From Candidatus Latescibacterota bacterium (GTDB taxonomy: Bacteria; Latescibacterota; UBA2968; UBA8231): a DNA stretch of 10,310 bases. Positions within the stretch are counted from its first letter, which is position 1; every line of letters starts with the position of its first letter. Shown one piece after another: positions 1-6,069 of the stretch. A program made the translations under genes and the position numbers. The notes beneath the pieces are model-generated. The model was not told the DNA's origin, searched no databases, and saw only the letters and a list, made by a program, of their open reading frames with translations. Where the stretch lies: assembly GCA_003529325.1 (NCBI GenBank), contig DPVW01000094.1:3920-14229 (forward strand), written 5' to 3'.

Positions 1-343
1 CGGCATCCCTGCCACTGACGACGAAGTACTCCTGGCGGTCATGGGACAGCGGGGTGCCGCCAGCGCCTTGCCACAGAACGCGGGCGAAGAGACTGCGTCT
101 GATGTCGGCAATGCCCTCGGCGCGGAAACGGGCGGTGAGCCGATACCGGGCGCCCGCCGCGATGCCATCCAGGGCACGCACCCATTTGCCCTGACTTCCG
201 GCGATGTGCGGGAGCCGGATCTGCAGGGACCCCGCCTCGTTCGCCCAGCCACTGTCCAAGTCACCCAGACAAAACTCCGGCGCGATCTCCTGACGAGGGG
301 CGATACTCTTCCATTGGCTGCGATAGAGACTCTGATCCGCCAT
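1..343 (-). CDS. N-terminal part of a probable carbon-nitrogen hydrolase (nitrilase-type) with a beta-sandwich domain; runs off the left edge
   Basis: An open frame runs from an ATG at 343 to the window edge without a stop, giving 114 codons. It begins MADQSLYRSQWKSIAPRQEI and ends in VVSGRDA. The alternating hydrophobic pattern, with stretches such as GARYRLTARFRAEG and SLFARVLWQ, looks like a carbohydrate-binding-type beta-sandwich. From memory, a similar start (W..APR.EI.P.F, then RRS...RVLW) precedes the catalytic domain in some carbon-nitrogen hydrolases of Planctomycetes-like bacteria. No catalytic Glu-Lys-Cys region is inside the window, so the enzyme call is inference; a glycosidase or other sugar-binding protein is possible. 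There is no signal peptide, so a cytoplasmic location is likely. The start lies 4 nt after the stop of the preceding gene and has no strong ribosome binding site, so translational coupling is likely. It appears to be a late gene of the sugar operon. Confidence 0.6.
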   Translation of the reverse strand, partial: MADQSLYRSQWKSIAPRQEIAPEFCLGDLDSGWANEAGSLQIRLPHIAGSQGKWVRALDGIAAGARYRLTARFRAEGIADIRRSLFARVLWQGAGGTPLSHDRQEYFVVSGRDA

Positions 344-347
344 GCGA

Positions 348-1244
348 TCAACCGGGGATCGACGCCACGAGGCGACGAATGTTTTCCAGAGATCGGCGCA
401 TCGCATCGGCGTGCCCAGCGGCAGACTGGCCGACGCTTTTGATCGACAGGAAGCCGTCGTAGCCACTGTTGTGCAGGACACGAAGACAAGCGTCGTGGTC
501 GACTTCGCCCTCGCCGAAGATCACCGCGTCACACAGGCGCAGCCGCCCACTGCTGGCAAAGTCGGCGGCGACCAGTTCCTCGTCGCGACGCTGCATGTCG
601 CCGAGACGGACAGCGGCGACAGAGCCGGCAAGCCGCTGAGTCGCCGCTAGCGGATCCTCTCCTTCGTAGTACAGGTAGTTGCCCGGGTCCAGGCAGGCGC
701 CGGCGTTGCTGGCACCCGTGAGCCGTATCGCCCACTGCTGGTGCCAACTCGTGCTGACGAAGTAGCAGTGATTGAGCAGAGCGATATCCACCGACCGCTC
801 GCCGGCATAGTCGGCCAGTTCCCGCATCTGCTCGACAAGGGGTCCTAGACCATTGGCGAAGGGCAGACCGCCCTGGGACGAATCCCGCCCAGGGGGCAGC
901 GGCTGCGAATCGATGGCGGGAAATGTCACCGAACGGGCACCGACGGCGGAGGCCACATCGATCTGTCGTTTCAGCGTCGCCAGCGCTTCGACTTTGCGTT
1001 CGTCCGCATACCCCAGACGTGTCGCCGATCCCAAGGCGAAGATCTCCACCCCCACCGCATCGGCGACGGCCCGCAGCGATGCCGCCGCACCGAGATCCCC
1101 CTCGCCGGCGCCCCACTCCGTTTCATAAAACTCCACCCCATCGAGACCGATCTCAGCCGCCGTCTGCAGGATCTGCTCAGTAGTCGGATTGTCGCCATCG
1201 ACCAGTTTCGTCAGGGCGATACTCATGGCACCGATCTTGTACAC
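348..1244 (-). CDS. Sugar phosphate isomerase/epimerase-like TIM-barrel protein with an altered metal site
   Basis: The 298-residue product has the length and motif order of the IolE/IolI (AP endonuclease 2-like) TIM-barrel family: GLDGVEFYE at 33-41, LLNH at 156-159, CLDPGNY at 184-190, VRLGD at 212-216, FGEGEVD at 243-249 and GYDGFLSIKS at 261-270. Active members isomerise or epimerise sugars, keto-inositols or sugar phosphates using a metal held by Glu, Asp, His and Glu. Here only the Asp (D186) is kept. The ENH glutamate is L157, the histidine of the usual VHxKD is R213, and the last glutamate (usual SIEY) is K269. Metal-dependent catalysis in the usual way is therefore doubtful; the protein may be a metal-free enzyme, a binding protein or a partner subunit. 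The GTG start at 1244 follows AGGAGG by 8 nt; an ATG at 1226 is a weaker choice. It sits 20 nt after one oxidoreductase gene and 4 nt before the partial gene. Confidence 0.88.
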   Translation of the reverse strand: MYKIGAMSIALTKLVDGDNPTTEQILQTAAEIGLDGVEFYETEWGAGEGDLGAAASLRAVADAVGVEIFALGSATRLGYADERKVEALATLKRQIDVASAVGARSVTFPAIDSQPLPPGRDSSQGGLPFANGLGPLVEQMRELADYAGERSVDIALLNHCYFVSTSWHQQWAIRLTGASNAGACLDPGNYLYYEGEDPLAATQRLAGSVAAVRLGDMQRRDEELVAADFASSGRLRLCDAVIFGEGEVDHDACLRVLHNSGYDGFLSIKSVGQSAAGHADAMRRSLENIRRLVASIPG

Positions 1245-1264
1245 GTTTCTCTCCTCCTGATTTT

Positions 1265-2251
1265 TCAGTCTACAGTAACGGCCTGGCCGGTACGCCCCGA
1301 CTCCTGGGCGGCACAGACGAGGGCCACCGAATGGCGCACGTCGACGCCTGCGGCCTGCGCCAGCGGACGATTCTCGCGGATGGCGCTGAAAAATTCGCGG
1401 TGAATATCACTCTCGCCAGGCAAGTTCACTGACTCAACCGGTGGCACGCTCTCACCATCGAGTAGCAACGCACCACCGGTGGAACTCAGATGCAGCACAC
1501 CCTCGGTGCCGGCGATGATCCATTCGTATCCCACCTTATGATGAAAGGAGAAGGCGACGTTGATCATGACACCACGTGCCGTCGTAGCCACCAACGACGC
1601 CTCATCTTCGATATCGACCTCCGGGTGCGGATCGATGTTGGCCACGGCAGCATAAACACTGACAGCGCGGTCGCCGAGCCACCATAAAATGGCATCGAGG
1701 GAGTGGGATCCGATACCGGGCAGAATTCCACCCGACGCTTCCTGTCTGGCGAACCAGCTGGCCTCGTCGCCCCCTCGACCGGGGCTCATGCGCCGGTGCA
1801 CGATATGGCGGACCGTGCCGACACAGCCCTCATCGAGCAGCTGTTTGACCTGGCGGATACGGGGCGCGAAGCGCAGCGTCTGACCGGACATGAGCAGCCG
1901 ATCCTGTGCCGCGGCGGTGCGCACCATCTCATCGGCGTCGGCCACCGTCAGGGCCAGCGGCTTCTCGACAAAAACGTGCTTGCCCGCCCGTAGAGACTGC
2001 AGTGCGTACTCGGCGTGCAGGTTGTTGGGTGTACAGATGAACACGGCATCGACGGCCTCGGCGGCCAGTGCCGACGCCAGATCGACATGCAGATGGTCGA
2101 TGCCATACGTCTCTCGCAGTCTTTGGTGCGATGCCTGGTAGGGTTCTACAACAGCCGTGACCGACGCCAGGTCAGGAGTCTTGGCGATCCCCTCCAGATG
2201 GGCCGACCCCATGCGCCCCCCACCGACGAGGAGCGTGTTGATTAAACTCAA
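1265..2251 (-). CDS. Gfo/Idh/MocA family NAD(P)-dependent oxidoreductase (second in the operon)
   Basis: With a TTG start at 2251 the product is 328 residues, normal for glucose-fructose oxidoreductase/inositol dehydrogenase/MocA enzymes, which oxidise or reduce hydroxyl groups of sugars and cyclitols with NAD(P). The Rossmann glycine motif is GGGRMG (10-15). CTPN at 73-76 and the family signature GKHVFVEKPLA at 90-100 follow, with the catalytic-type lysine at K97. In the C-terminal domain GSHSLD (181-186) supplies H183 and D186, the usual active-site pair. The frame stays open to an ATG at 2452, but that start would overlap the upstream acetyltransferase gene by about 175 nt. The TTG is preceded by GGAGG with a 5-nt spacer and gives a Rossmann fold with a proper N-terminus. 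The substrate cannot be read from the sequence. Its neighbours suggest a role in sugar or cyclitol conversion, paired with the other oxidoreductase at 3197-4213. Confidence 0.92.
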   Translation of the reverse strand: MSLINTLLVGGGRMGSAHLEGIAKTPDLASVTAVVEPYQASHQRLRETYGIDHLHVDLASALAAEAVDAVFICTPNNLHAEYALQSLRAGKHVFVEKPLALTVADADEMVRTAAAQDRLLMSGQTLRFAPRIRQVKQLLDEGCVGTVRHIVHRRMSPGRGGDEASWFARQEASGGILPGIGSHSLDAILWWLGDRAVSVYAAVANIDPHPEVDIEDEASLVATTARGVMINVAFSFHHKVGYEWIIAGTEGVLHLSSTGGALLLDGESVPPVESVNLPGESDIHREFFSAIRENRPLAQAAGVDVRHSVALVCAAQESGRTGQAVTVD

Positions 2252-2276
2252 TGTGTCCTCCGCATTTTTGTTTGCT

Positions 2277-3194
2277 TTAGAGAGTGAGTTTGTAACGGTC
2301 GAGTTCACGATAGACCTCGAATCCCAGCGACTCATACAGGCCGACGGCGGCGACTCGGTTACGTGACGTATTGAGCCAGGCCTCGGCGTAACCACGTTCA
2401 GCCAGTTGGCCCAGGGCCATGGTGTTGAGCGCCTTCCCCAACCCCACACCACGATCCTCGGGATCTACGCCGACCCAATGGATCAGCCCCTGGGGGCGAC
2501 CATCGGGGTTCCCAGCGTAGGCGGCCTCCCAGGCGATCGTGGTCCCCACGAGGCGGTCCTGCCGGGTAGCCACCAGAATCCGATCGAGTGCGAAACAGTC
2601 GGCCTCGGACAACTCCTGCCGAAAGTGGTCCAGCTGCCAATGTCCGTCCTCCGGAAAGCAGAGGTTCCTGAGTTCGACCCACGCCGCCTCCTCGCCGACA
2701 CGGAGGGAACGCAGGTGATACCCCGCCGGTGCCTCTGCGATCGGCAGGTCCCCACGCAGCGACCGCCGCATACGCAACGAACCGAGCCCCTCGCCGACAA
2801 AAGCCAACGACGTCAACAGTCCGACAGCCTGTAGTTCACGACTGCTCACCGTGCCGGTGTGAACGATCTTCATGCCTTTGCGGCGCAGGGCGGAGAGAGC
2901 GCCTTGTACGAGAGTCGTAGCCAGACCCTGTCGCTGAAGGTCTGTGCGCACGGCGACCAGTTCGAGATGTGCCACCTCTGCGGATGTCGTCACCAACACC
3001 AGACCCGCAGGTTGGTCGTTATCGCTAACGAACAGACTGGCATCGACATCGAAGGATCCGGTCTCGATCGAGGCCTTACACCTCGCACAACGCTGATGTG
3101 CCAAGTCGGTCGATGCCAGCACCGGGATTCTCTCCAGCCACTGCCCGAGTGGCATGCCCCCGGACAATTCGTCGGCGCGGCGTAAGGTCCACAT
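2277..3194 (-). CDS. Tandem-domain GNAT family N-acetyltransferase
   Basis: The 305-residue product contains two GNAT folds. The first has its acetyl-CoA-binding segment at about 79-95 (LVAVRTDLQRQGLATTL, pyrophosphate loop around R88-A92). The second has VGVDPEDRGVGLGKAL at 241-256, loop R248-G253, and ends with the classic motif-B pattern NRVAAVGLYESLGF (279-292, Y287). Two tandem GNAT domains occur in mycothiol synthase (MshD) and in many uncharacterised acetyltransferases; usually the C-terminal one is active. Here the second loop (RGVGLG) is the more canonical, so activity is more likely there. The acceptor is unknown; a sugar amine or an intermediate of the operon's pathway is an inference from position only. 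The ATG at 3194 lies 2 nt after the upstream stop, and its GGAG site is inside the last codons of the upstream gene, which implies translational coupling. No signal peptide or membrane segment is seen. Confidence 0.88.
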   Translation of the reverse strand: MWTLRRADELSGGMPLGQWLERIPVLASTDLAHQRCARCKASIETGSFDVDASLFVSDNDQPAGLVLVTTSAEVAHLELVAVRTDLQRQGLATTLVQGALSALRRKGMKIVHTGTVSSRELQAVGLLTSLAFVGEGLGSLRMRRSLRGDLPIAEAPAGYHLRSLRVGEEAAWVELRNLCFPEDGHWQLDHFRQELSEADCFALDRILVATRQDRLVGTTIAWEAAYAGNPDGRPQGLIHWVGVDPEDRGVGLGKALNTMALGQLAERGYAEAWLNTSRNRVAAVGLYESLGFEVYRELDRYKLTL

Positions 3195-3196
3195 TG

Positions 3197-4213
3197 TTAG
3201 AACTCCAGTTGCACCGCTACCGGTTGACCTGATTCGATCGATTCAGCGACGGCGCAGCAGACCGCCACGGAACGGGCACCATCGGTGGCGTCGATGAGCG
3301 GCGTCTCGCCAGTGTCGAGGCAATGCAGGAAATGTTCGAGTTCTTCGGCGCAGGTGTGATCCTCCGGCGGGATGTCGATTGGCAGGGCCATGAACTGCTC
3401 CACGTGCGGGATGCCATCGATAAACAGCTTGTCGTTGAGCACCGATCCCTTGGTGCCGTAATAACTCAAGTTCATGGCGTACGGCGCCTTGGCGCCGCAC
3501 GAGACCAGACACTTGCCGACGGCGCCGCTGGCAAATTTCACACTGCTGATGATGGTGTCATACCAGGGTGCCTGAGGGATGTTGCGACGGGCACCGTAGG
3601 CGCTGACCTCGACGATCTCACCGGCGATCCAACGCATCAGGTCCAGTGGGTGGCAGGCGCCGCCGATGATCGGTAGCTGGCCCTCGTTGTCGACATCCAT
3701 CCACCAGTCGTGGCCTGGCAGATCGAGGAATGGGCCCAGGTCGTGCACATAGTCGCCCTCGACGTAGCAGGCGTCGCCGAGTGTGCCGTCCTGCACAAGC
3801 TTGTGGATGGCGACGAAGATCCGGCTGAAGCGGGCGCCGTGTCCGACCATTACCTGCCGTTGGCTGGCACAGGCGACCTCGACGATGTGGCGACAACCGG
3901 GGACGGTCACAGCCAGGGGTTTCTCGACGAAGACGTGTTTGCCAGCCTGAAGGGCGGCAGCCGCCTGGTCCCGGTGCGCGGAATTCGGCGTGCAGAGATA
4001 GACCACGTCTACTTGTGGATCGGCCAATACATCGGCGTAGGACGTCGTCACCCGGGCCGCACCGTGTGCCTGCATCAGCGACAGCGCCGTGTCCCGACTT
4101 CTTTCGGTAGAACAGATCACCTGCAACCGCGCCTGCTCGTGGGCGGCGATCGCACGGATGTGCTCGCCGCCGATGTACCCCGTGCCGATCACGGCGATTC
4201 CGTAAGTGCTCAC
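3197..4213 (-). CDS. Gfo/Idh/MocA family NAD(P)-dependent oxidoreductase (first gene of the operon)
   Basis: This 338-residue protein has the full family layout. The Rossmann motif is GTGYIG (10-15), CTPN is at 74-77, and GKHVFVEKPLAVTV at 91-104 carries the EKP signature with K98. The C-terminal substrate domain has GGACHPLDLMRW (184-195) with H188 and D191 as the likely catalytic pair. It is a paralogue of the oxidoreductase at 1265-2251 but clearly diverged outside the signature motifs, so different substrates or steps are likely. The start is GTG at 4213, preceded by GGAGG at 4219-4223 with a 5-nt spacer; an overlapping ATG at 4215 is out of frame and stops at once. It is the first gene of the minus-strand operon, and a promoter candidate lies just upstream. 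Members of this family act on inositols, hexoses, UDP-sugars and glycosides; the substrate here is unknown. Confidence 0.94.
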   Translation of the reverse strand: MSTYGIAVIGTGYIGGEHIRAIAAHEQARLQVICSTERSRDTALSLMQAHGAARVTTSYADVLADPQVDVVYLCTPNSAHRDQAAAALQAGKHVFVEKPLAVTVPGCRHIVEVACASQRQVMVGHGARFSRIFVAIHKLVQDGTLGDACYVEGDYVHDLGPFLDLPGHDWWMDVDNEGQLPIIGGACHPLDLMRWIAGEIVEVSAYGARRNIPQAPWYDTIISSVKFASGAVGKCLVSCGAKAPYAMNLSYYGTKGSVLNDKLFIDGIPHVEQFMALPIDIPPEDHTCAEELEHFLHCLDTGETPLIDATDGARSVAVCCAVAESIESGQPVAVQLEF

Positions 4214-4245
4214 ATCTGCCTCCGTCCGGGTTGCTGAATGGCAAG

Positions 4246-4274
4246 GATAAAGGGCTGTAACGCCACCGGGTCAA
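4246..4274 (-). promoter_or_regulatory. Candidate sigma-70-type promoter of the minus-strand sugar operon
   Basis: On the minus strand TTGACC (4274-4269) matches the -35 consensus at 5 of 6 positions. It is followed after 17 nt by TTTATC (4251-4246), a weak -10 with 3 of 6 matches. Transcription would start near 4239, leaving a leader of about 25 nt that contains the GGAGG site of the first gene. The spacing and position are good; the -10 is the weak part. Confidence 0.4.
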
Positions 4275-4276
4275 GC

Positions 4277-4295
4277 ACTGCCCAGAAATGGCAGT
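4277..4295. promoter_or_regulatory. Dyad-symmetric site, possible operator between divergent genes
   Basis: ACTGCC (4277-4282) and GGCAGT (4290-4295) form a perfect 6+6 bp inverted repeat with a 7-nt spacer. It lies just upstream of the -35 box proposed for the sugar operon and about 55 nt before the divergent cyclodeaminase-family gene. A dimeric regulator could act on both genes from here. No regulator gene is in the window, so the role is inferred from position and symmetry only. Confidence 0.35.
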
Positions 4296-4349
4296 TATCT
4301 TGTGCGCTCCGATCACCGATTGCCGAGTTGTGTCTTTGGGAGTTTTGCC

Positions 4350-5315
4350 GTGAGCGTACTCTACCTCAACCGCGAAGATGTTGCCACCATCGGGCTGTCC
4401 ATGCCAGTCATCATCGATGCCGTGGAGAACATGTTCCGCGAAAAGGGCGAAGGGCGCGTCGAGATGCCGCCCAAACCGGGTATCCATACCCAACCGGACG
4501 CCTTCATTCACGCCATGCCCGCCTACATTCCCAGTCTCGGGGCGGCGGGTGTCAAGTGGATCTCCGGATATCCTGGCAACCAGGCGAAGGGACTGCCCTA
4601 CATCACCGGCTTGCTCATCCTGAACGATCCGGAAACCGGTGTACCCACGGCGATCATGGATGCCACGTGGCTCACCGCGCAACGCACCGGCGCCGCCACC
4701 GCCGTCGCCGCCCGCTACCTGGCGCGACCGGACAGTTCCACAGCCGGCATCATCGCCTGTGGCGTACAGGGCCGCAGCAATCTGCAGGCGCTGGCCTCCA
4801 TCTTCTCGCTGAGCAAGGTGTGGGCCTATGATCGCCGCCGCGACGTGGCCACTACCTTTGCCACCGAAATGGCCGATTCTCTCCAATTGCAGATCGAGGT
4901 CGTCGACGAACCGCGGGCGGCCGTCGTCAATGCCGACCTCGTCGTCACCAGTGGCCCGATCCTGAAGGCACCGACGCCCGTCATCGACGTCGACTGGCTG
5001 GCTCCGGGTGCCTTCGCCTCGCCGGTGGATTTTGATTCGTATTGGACCGGCGCCGCACTGCACCAGGCGGACAAGCTGGCGACGGACGACATCGCGCAGC
5101 TCGACCACTATCGCGAGGCCGGCTACTTCGGCGACACGCCCGAGCCATACGCCGACCTGGGACAGATCGTCGCCGGTCACAGGCCAGGCCGCGAGTCGCG
5201 GGACGAACGCATCATCTCCATCAACCTGGGACTCGCACTGGAAGACATAGCGACAGCCATGCCAATCTACCAACGCGCCCTCGAACTCGGCATCGGCACA
5301 CGGCTGCCGCTATAG
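4350..5315 (+). CDS. Ornithine cyclodeaminase/mu-crystallin family protein
   Basis: With a GTG start at 4350 the product is 321 residues, typical of this family. GGGAG at 4338-4342 precedes the GTG by 7 nt, and MSVLYLNREDV is the usual family N-terminus; the open frame extends back to an ATG at 4302, which has no such support. Seen are VKW with K69 (usual substrate-contacting lysine), the segment GLLILNDPETGVPTAIMD (87-104), LTAQRTGAATAVAA with R112, a nucleotide-binding segment ACGVQGRSN (136-144) in place of the common GxGxQA, and the end motif NLGLALED (292-299). The family includes ornithine and lysine cyclodeaminases, alanine dehydrogenases, ketimine reductases and opine-type enzymes, all NAD(P)-linked and acting on amino or imino acids. 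D228 lies in the region of the catalytic aspartate of ornithine cyclodeaminase, but its surroundings (SPVDFDSYW) are not canonical, so no substrate is assigned. It is divergent from the sugar operon, and no partner gene follows. Confidence 0.9.
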   Translation: MSVLYLNREDVATIGLSMPVIIDAVENMFREKGEGRVEMPPKPGIHTQPDAFIHAMPAYIPSLGAAGVKWISGYPGNQAKGLPYITGLLILNDPETGVPTAIMDATWLTAQRTGAATAVAARYLARPDSSTAGIIACGVQGRSNLQALASIFSLSKVWAYDRRRDVATTFATEMADSLQLQIEVVDEPRAAVVNADLVVTSGPILKAPTPVIDVDWLAPGAFASPVDFDSYWTGAALHQADKLATDDIAQLDHYREAGYFGDTPEPYADLGQIVAGHRPGRESRDERIISINLGLALEDIATAMPIYQRALELGIGTRLPL

Positions 5316-5352
5316 ATCTCTCGACCCCCGGCCAGTGCAGAATGCAAACCGG

Positions 5353-5372
5353 TATACTGTTACGGGGGGAGG
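5353..5372 (+). promoter_or_regulatory. Possible -10 element and strong ribosome binding site of the miaA remnant
   Basis: TATACT at 5353-5358 resembles a -10 box, but no -35 is seen at the expected distance. GGAGG at 5368-5372 precedes the GTG at 5377 by 4 nt and fixes the original start of the eroded gene. The start region is thus well kept although the coding part is damaged. Confidence 0.3.
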
Positions 5373-5376
5373 AAGC

Positions 5377-5929
5377 GTGACCGAATCAGCCAACGTCAAT
5401 CTGGTCGTCGTCTGCGGCGCCACCGCGTCGGGCAAGACTCGCCTGGGGGTGGAGTGGGCCCGGCGGTATGGGGGCGAGATCCTCTCCGTCGACCCGCAGC
5501 AGGTCTACAGTCTGTGGAACTATCTCGGTGATTTCGACCGCACCTTCAGGGACATCAGCGCCCGCGCGCGGCTGCCCGTCGCCGTGGGCGGTACGGGCTT
5601 GTATCTGGAGGCGGCCCTGCGCGGTTCTGAGGTCCCGGAGAGACCGGCAGATGAGGAGTTCCGAGGCGGAGTCCGTGCCGCATCGTGTCGCCGCTGTGAG
5701 TGCCTGCCGGGAGCTACTGCGGGAGCGGGTTGCCAAACGGCTGGAGGAACGGCTTGCCGCGGGCATGATCGAAGAGGTGCAGGACCTGATGGAGGCGATC
5801 GGTCAACTTCTCAAGCGCCAGAACACCTACTTCCGTGGCATGGAACGGCGTGGCACGCCCATGCACTGGCTCGATGACAATGACCACGCGGCGGCTATCG
5901 AACTCGTCGAAGAAGCCTTGGTAGAATAG
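5377..5929 (+). pseudogene. miaA: Remnant of miaA (tRNA dimethylallyltransferase) with internal deletions and a frameshift
   Basis: Intact MiaA (about 300 residues) transfers a dimethylallyl group to A37 of tRNAs reading UNN codons. Frame 1 from the GTG at 5377 shows the P-loop GATASGKT (14-21), SVDPQQVY (37-44) and GGTGLYLEA (71-79), then turns to nonsense after about residue 96 and stops at 5877. The C-terminal part continues in another frame: CRELLRERVAKRLEERLAAG from 5705, GMIEEVQDLM, then KRQNTYFRGMERRG from 5813 and HWLD, stopping at 5929. Compared with the family (best match by memory to the short MiaA of Bacteroidetes type), three blocks are missing. One is about 30 residues between QVY and YSLWNYL. 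One is a larger block between EEFR and the CRELL helix, where the frame also shifts. One lies between QDLM and EAIGQ. Only about 180 of 300 codons remain, and much of the tRNA-binding and substrate region is gone. A working enzyme is very unlikely; an intact copy elsewhere in the genome may exist. Confidence 0.85.
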
Positions 5930-5959
5930 CAACCTCCTGCTGGATCTCGCCGTGCGTCC

Positions 5960-6034
5960 GGATTCCGAGGCTCCGGCATCCGGTTGTGCCATCACCGGCA
6001 TGACCGAAGGTCCCGAGACTCTTCGTCGGAATCC
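5960..6034. repeat. Nine-base inverted repeat in the convergent spacer between the miaA remnant and the peptidase gene
   Basis: GGATTCCGA at 5960-5968 is exactly complementary to TCGGAATCC at 6026-6034, with a 57-nt loop that itself can form a small CCGGT/ACCGG hairpin. It lies in the 140-nt non-coding spacer between the two convergent genes. No T-run follows on either strand, so a rho-independent terminator is not supported. It may be a chance match or an old element; nothing else is seen in this spacer. Confidence 0.25.
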
Positions 6035-6069
6035 CGCTACTGACAGATCCATCCATGCACGGAAGTCCT

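Noticed and set aside
2277..2452. The longer form of the second Gfo/Idh gene, starting at 2452.
   Set aside because: It would overlap the acetyltransferase gene by about 175 nt. The TTG at 2251 has a GGAGG site and begins right at the Rossmann fold.
3618..5273. A 551-codon open frame on the minus strand, opposite the cyclodeaminase-family gene and overlapping the first oxidoreductase gene in another frame.
   Set aside because: It is antisense to one clearly homologous gene and out of frame with another; its sequence is low-complexity (Arg/Gly/Asp-rich) with no recognisable motif. Such frames arise from GC-rich third codon positions.
5705..5929. A programmed frameshift producing a working compact MiaA from two frames.
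   Set aside because: No slippery heptamer or stimulatory structure was recognised near 5665-5704, and essential regions would still be missing from the joined product.
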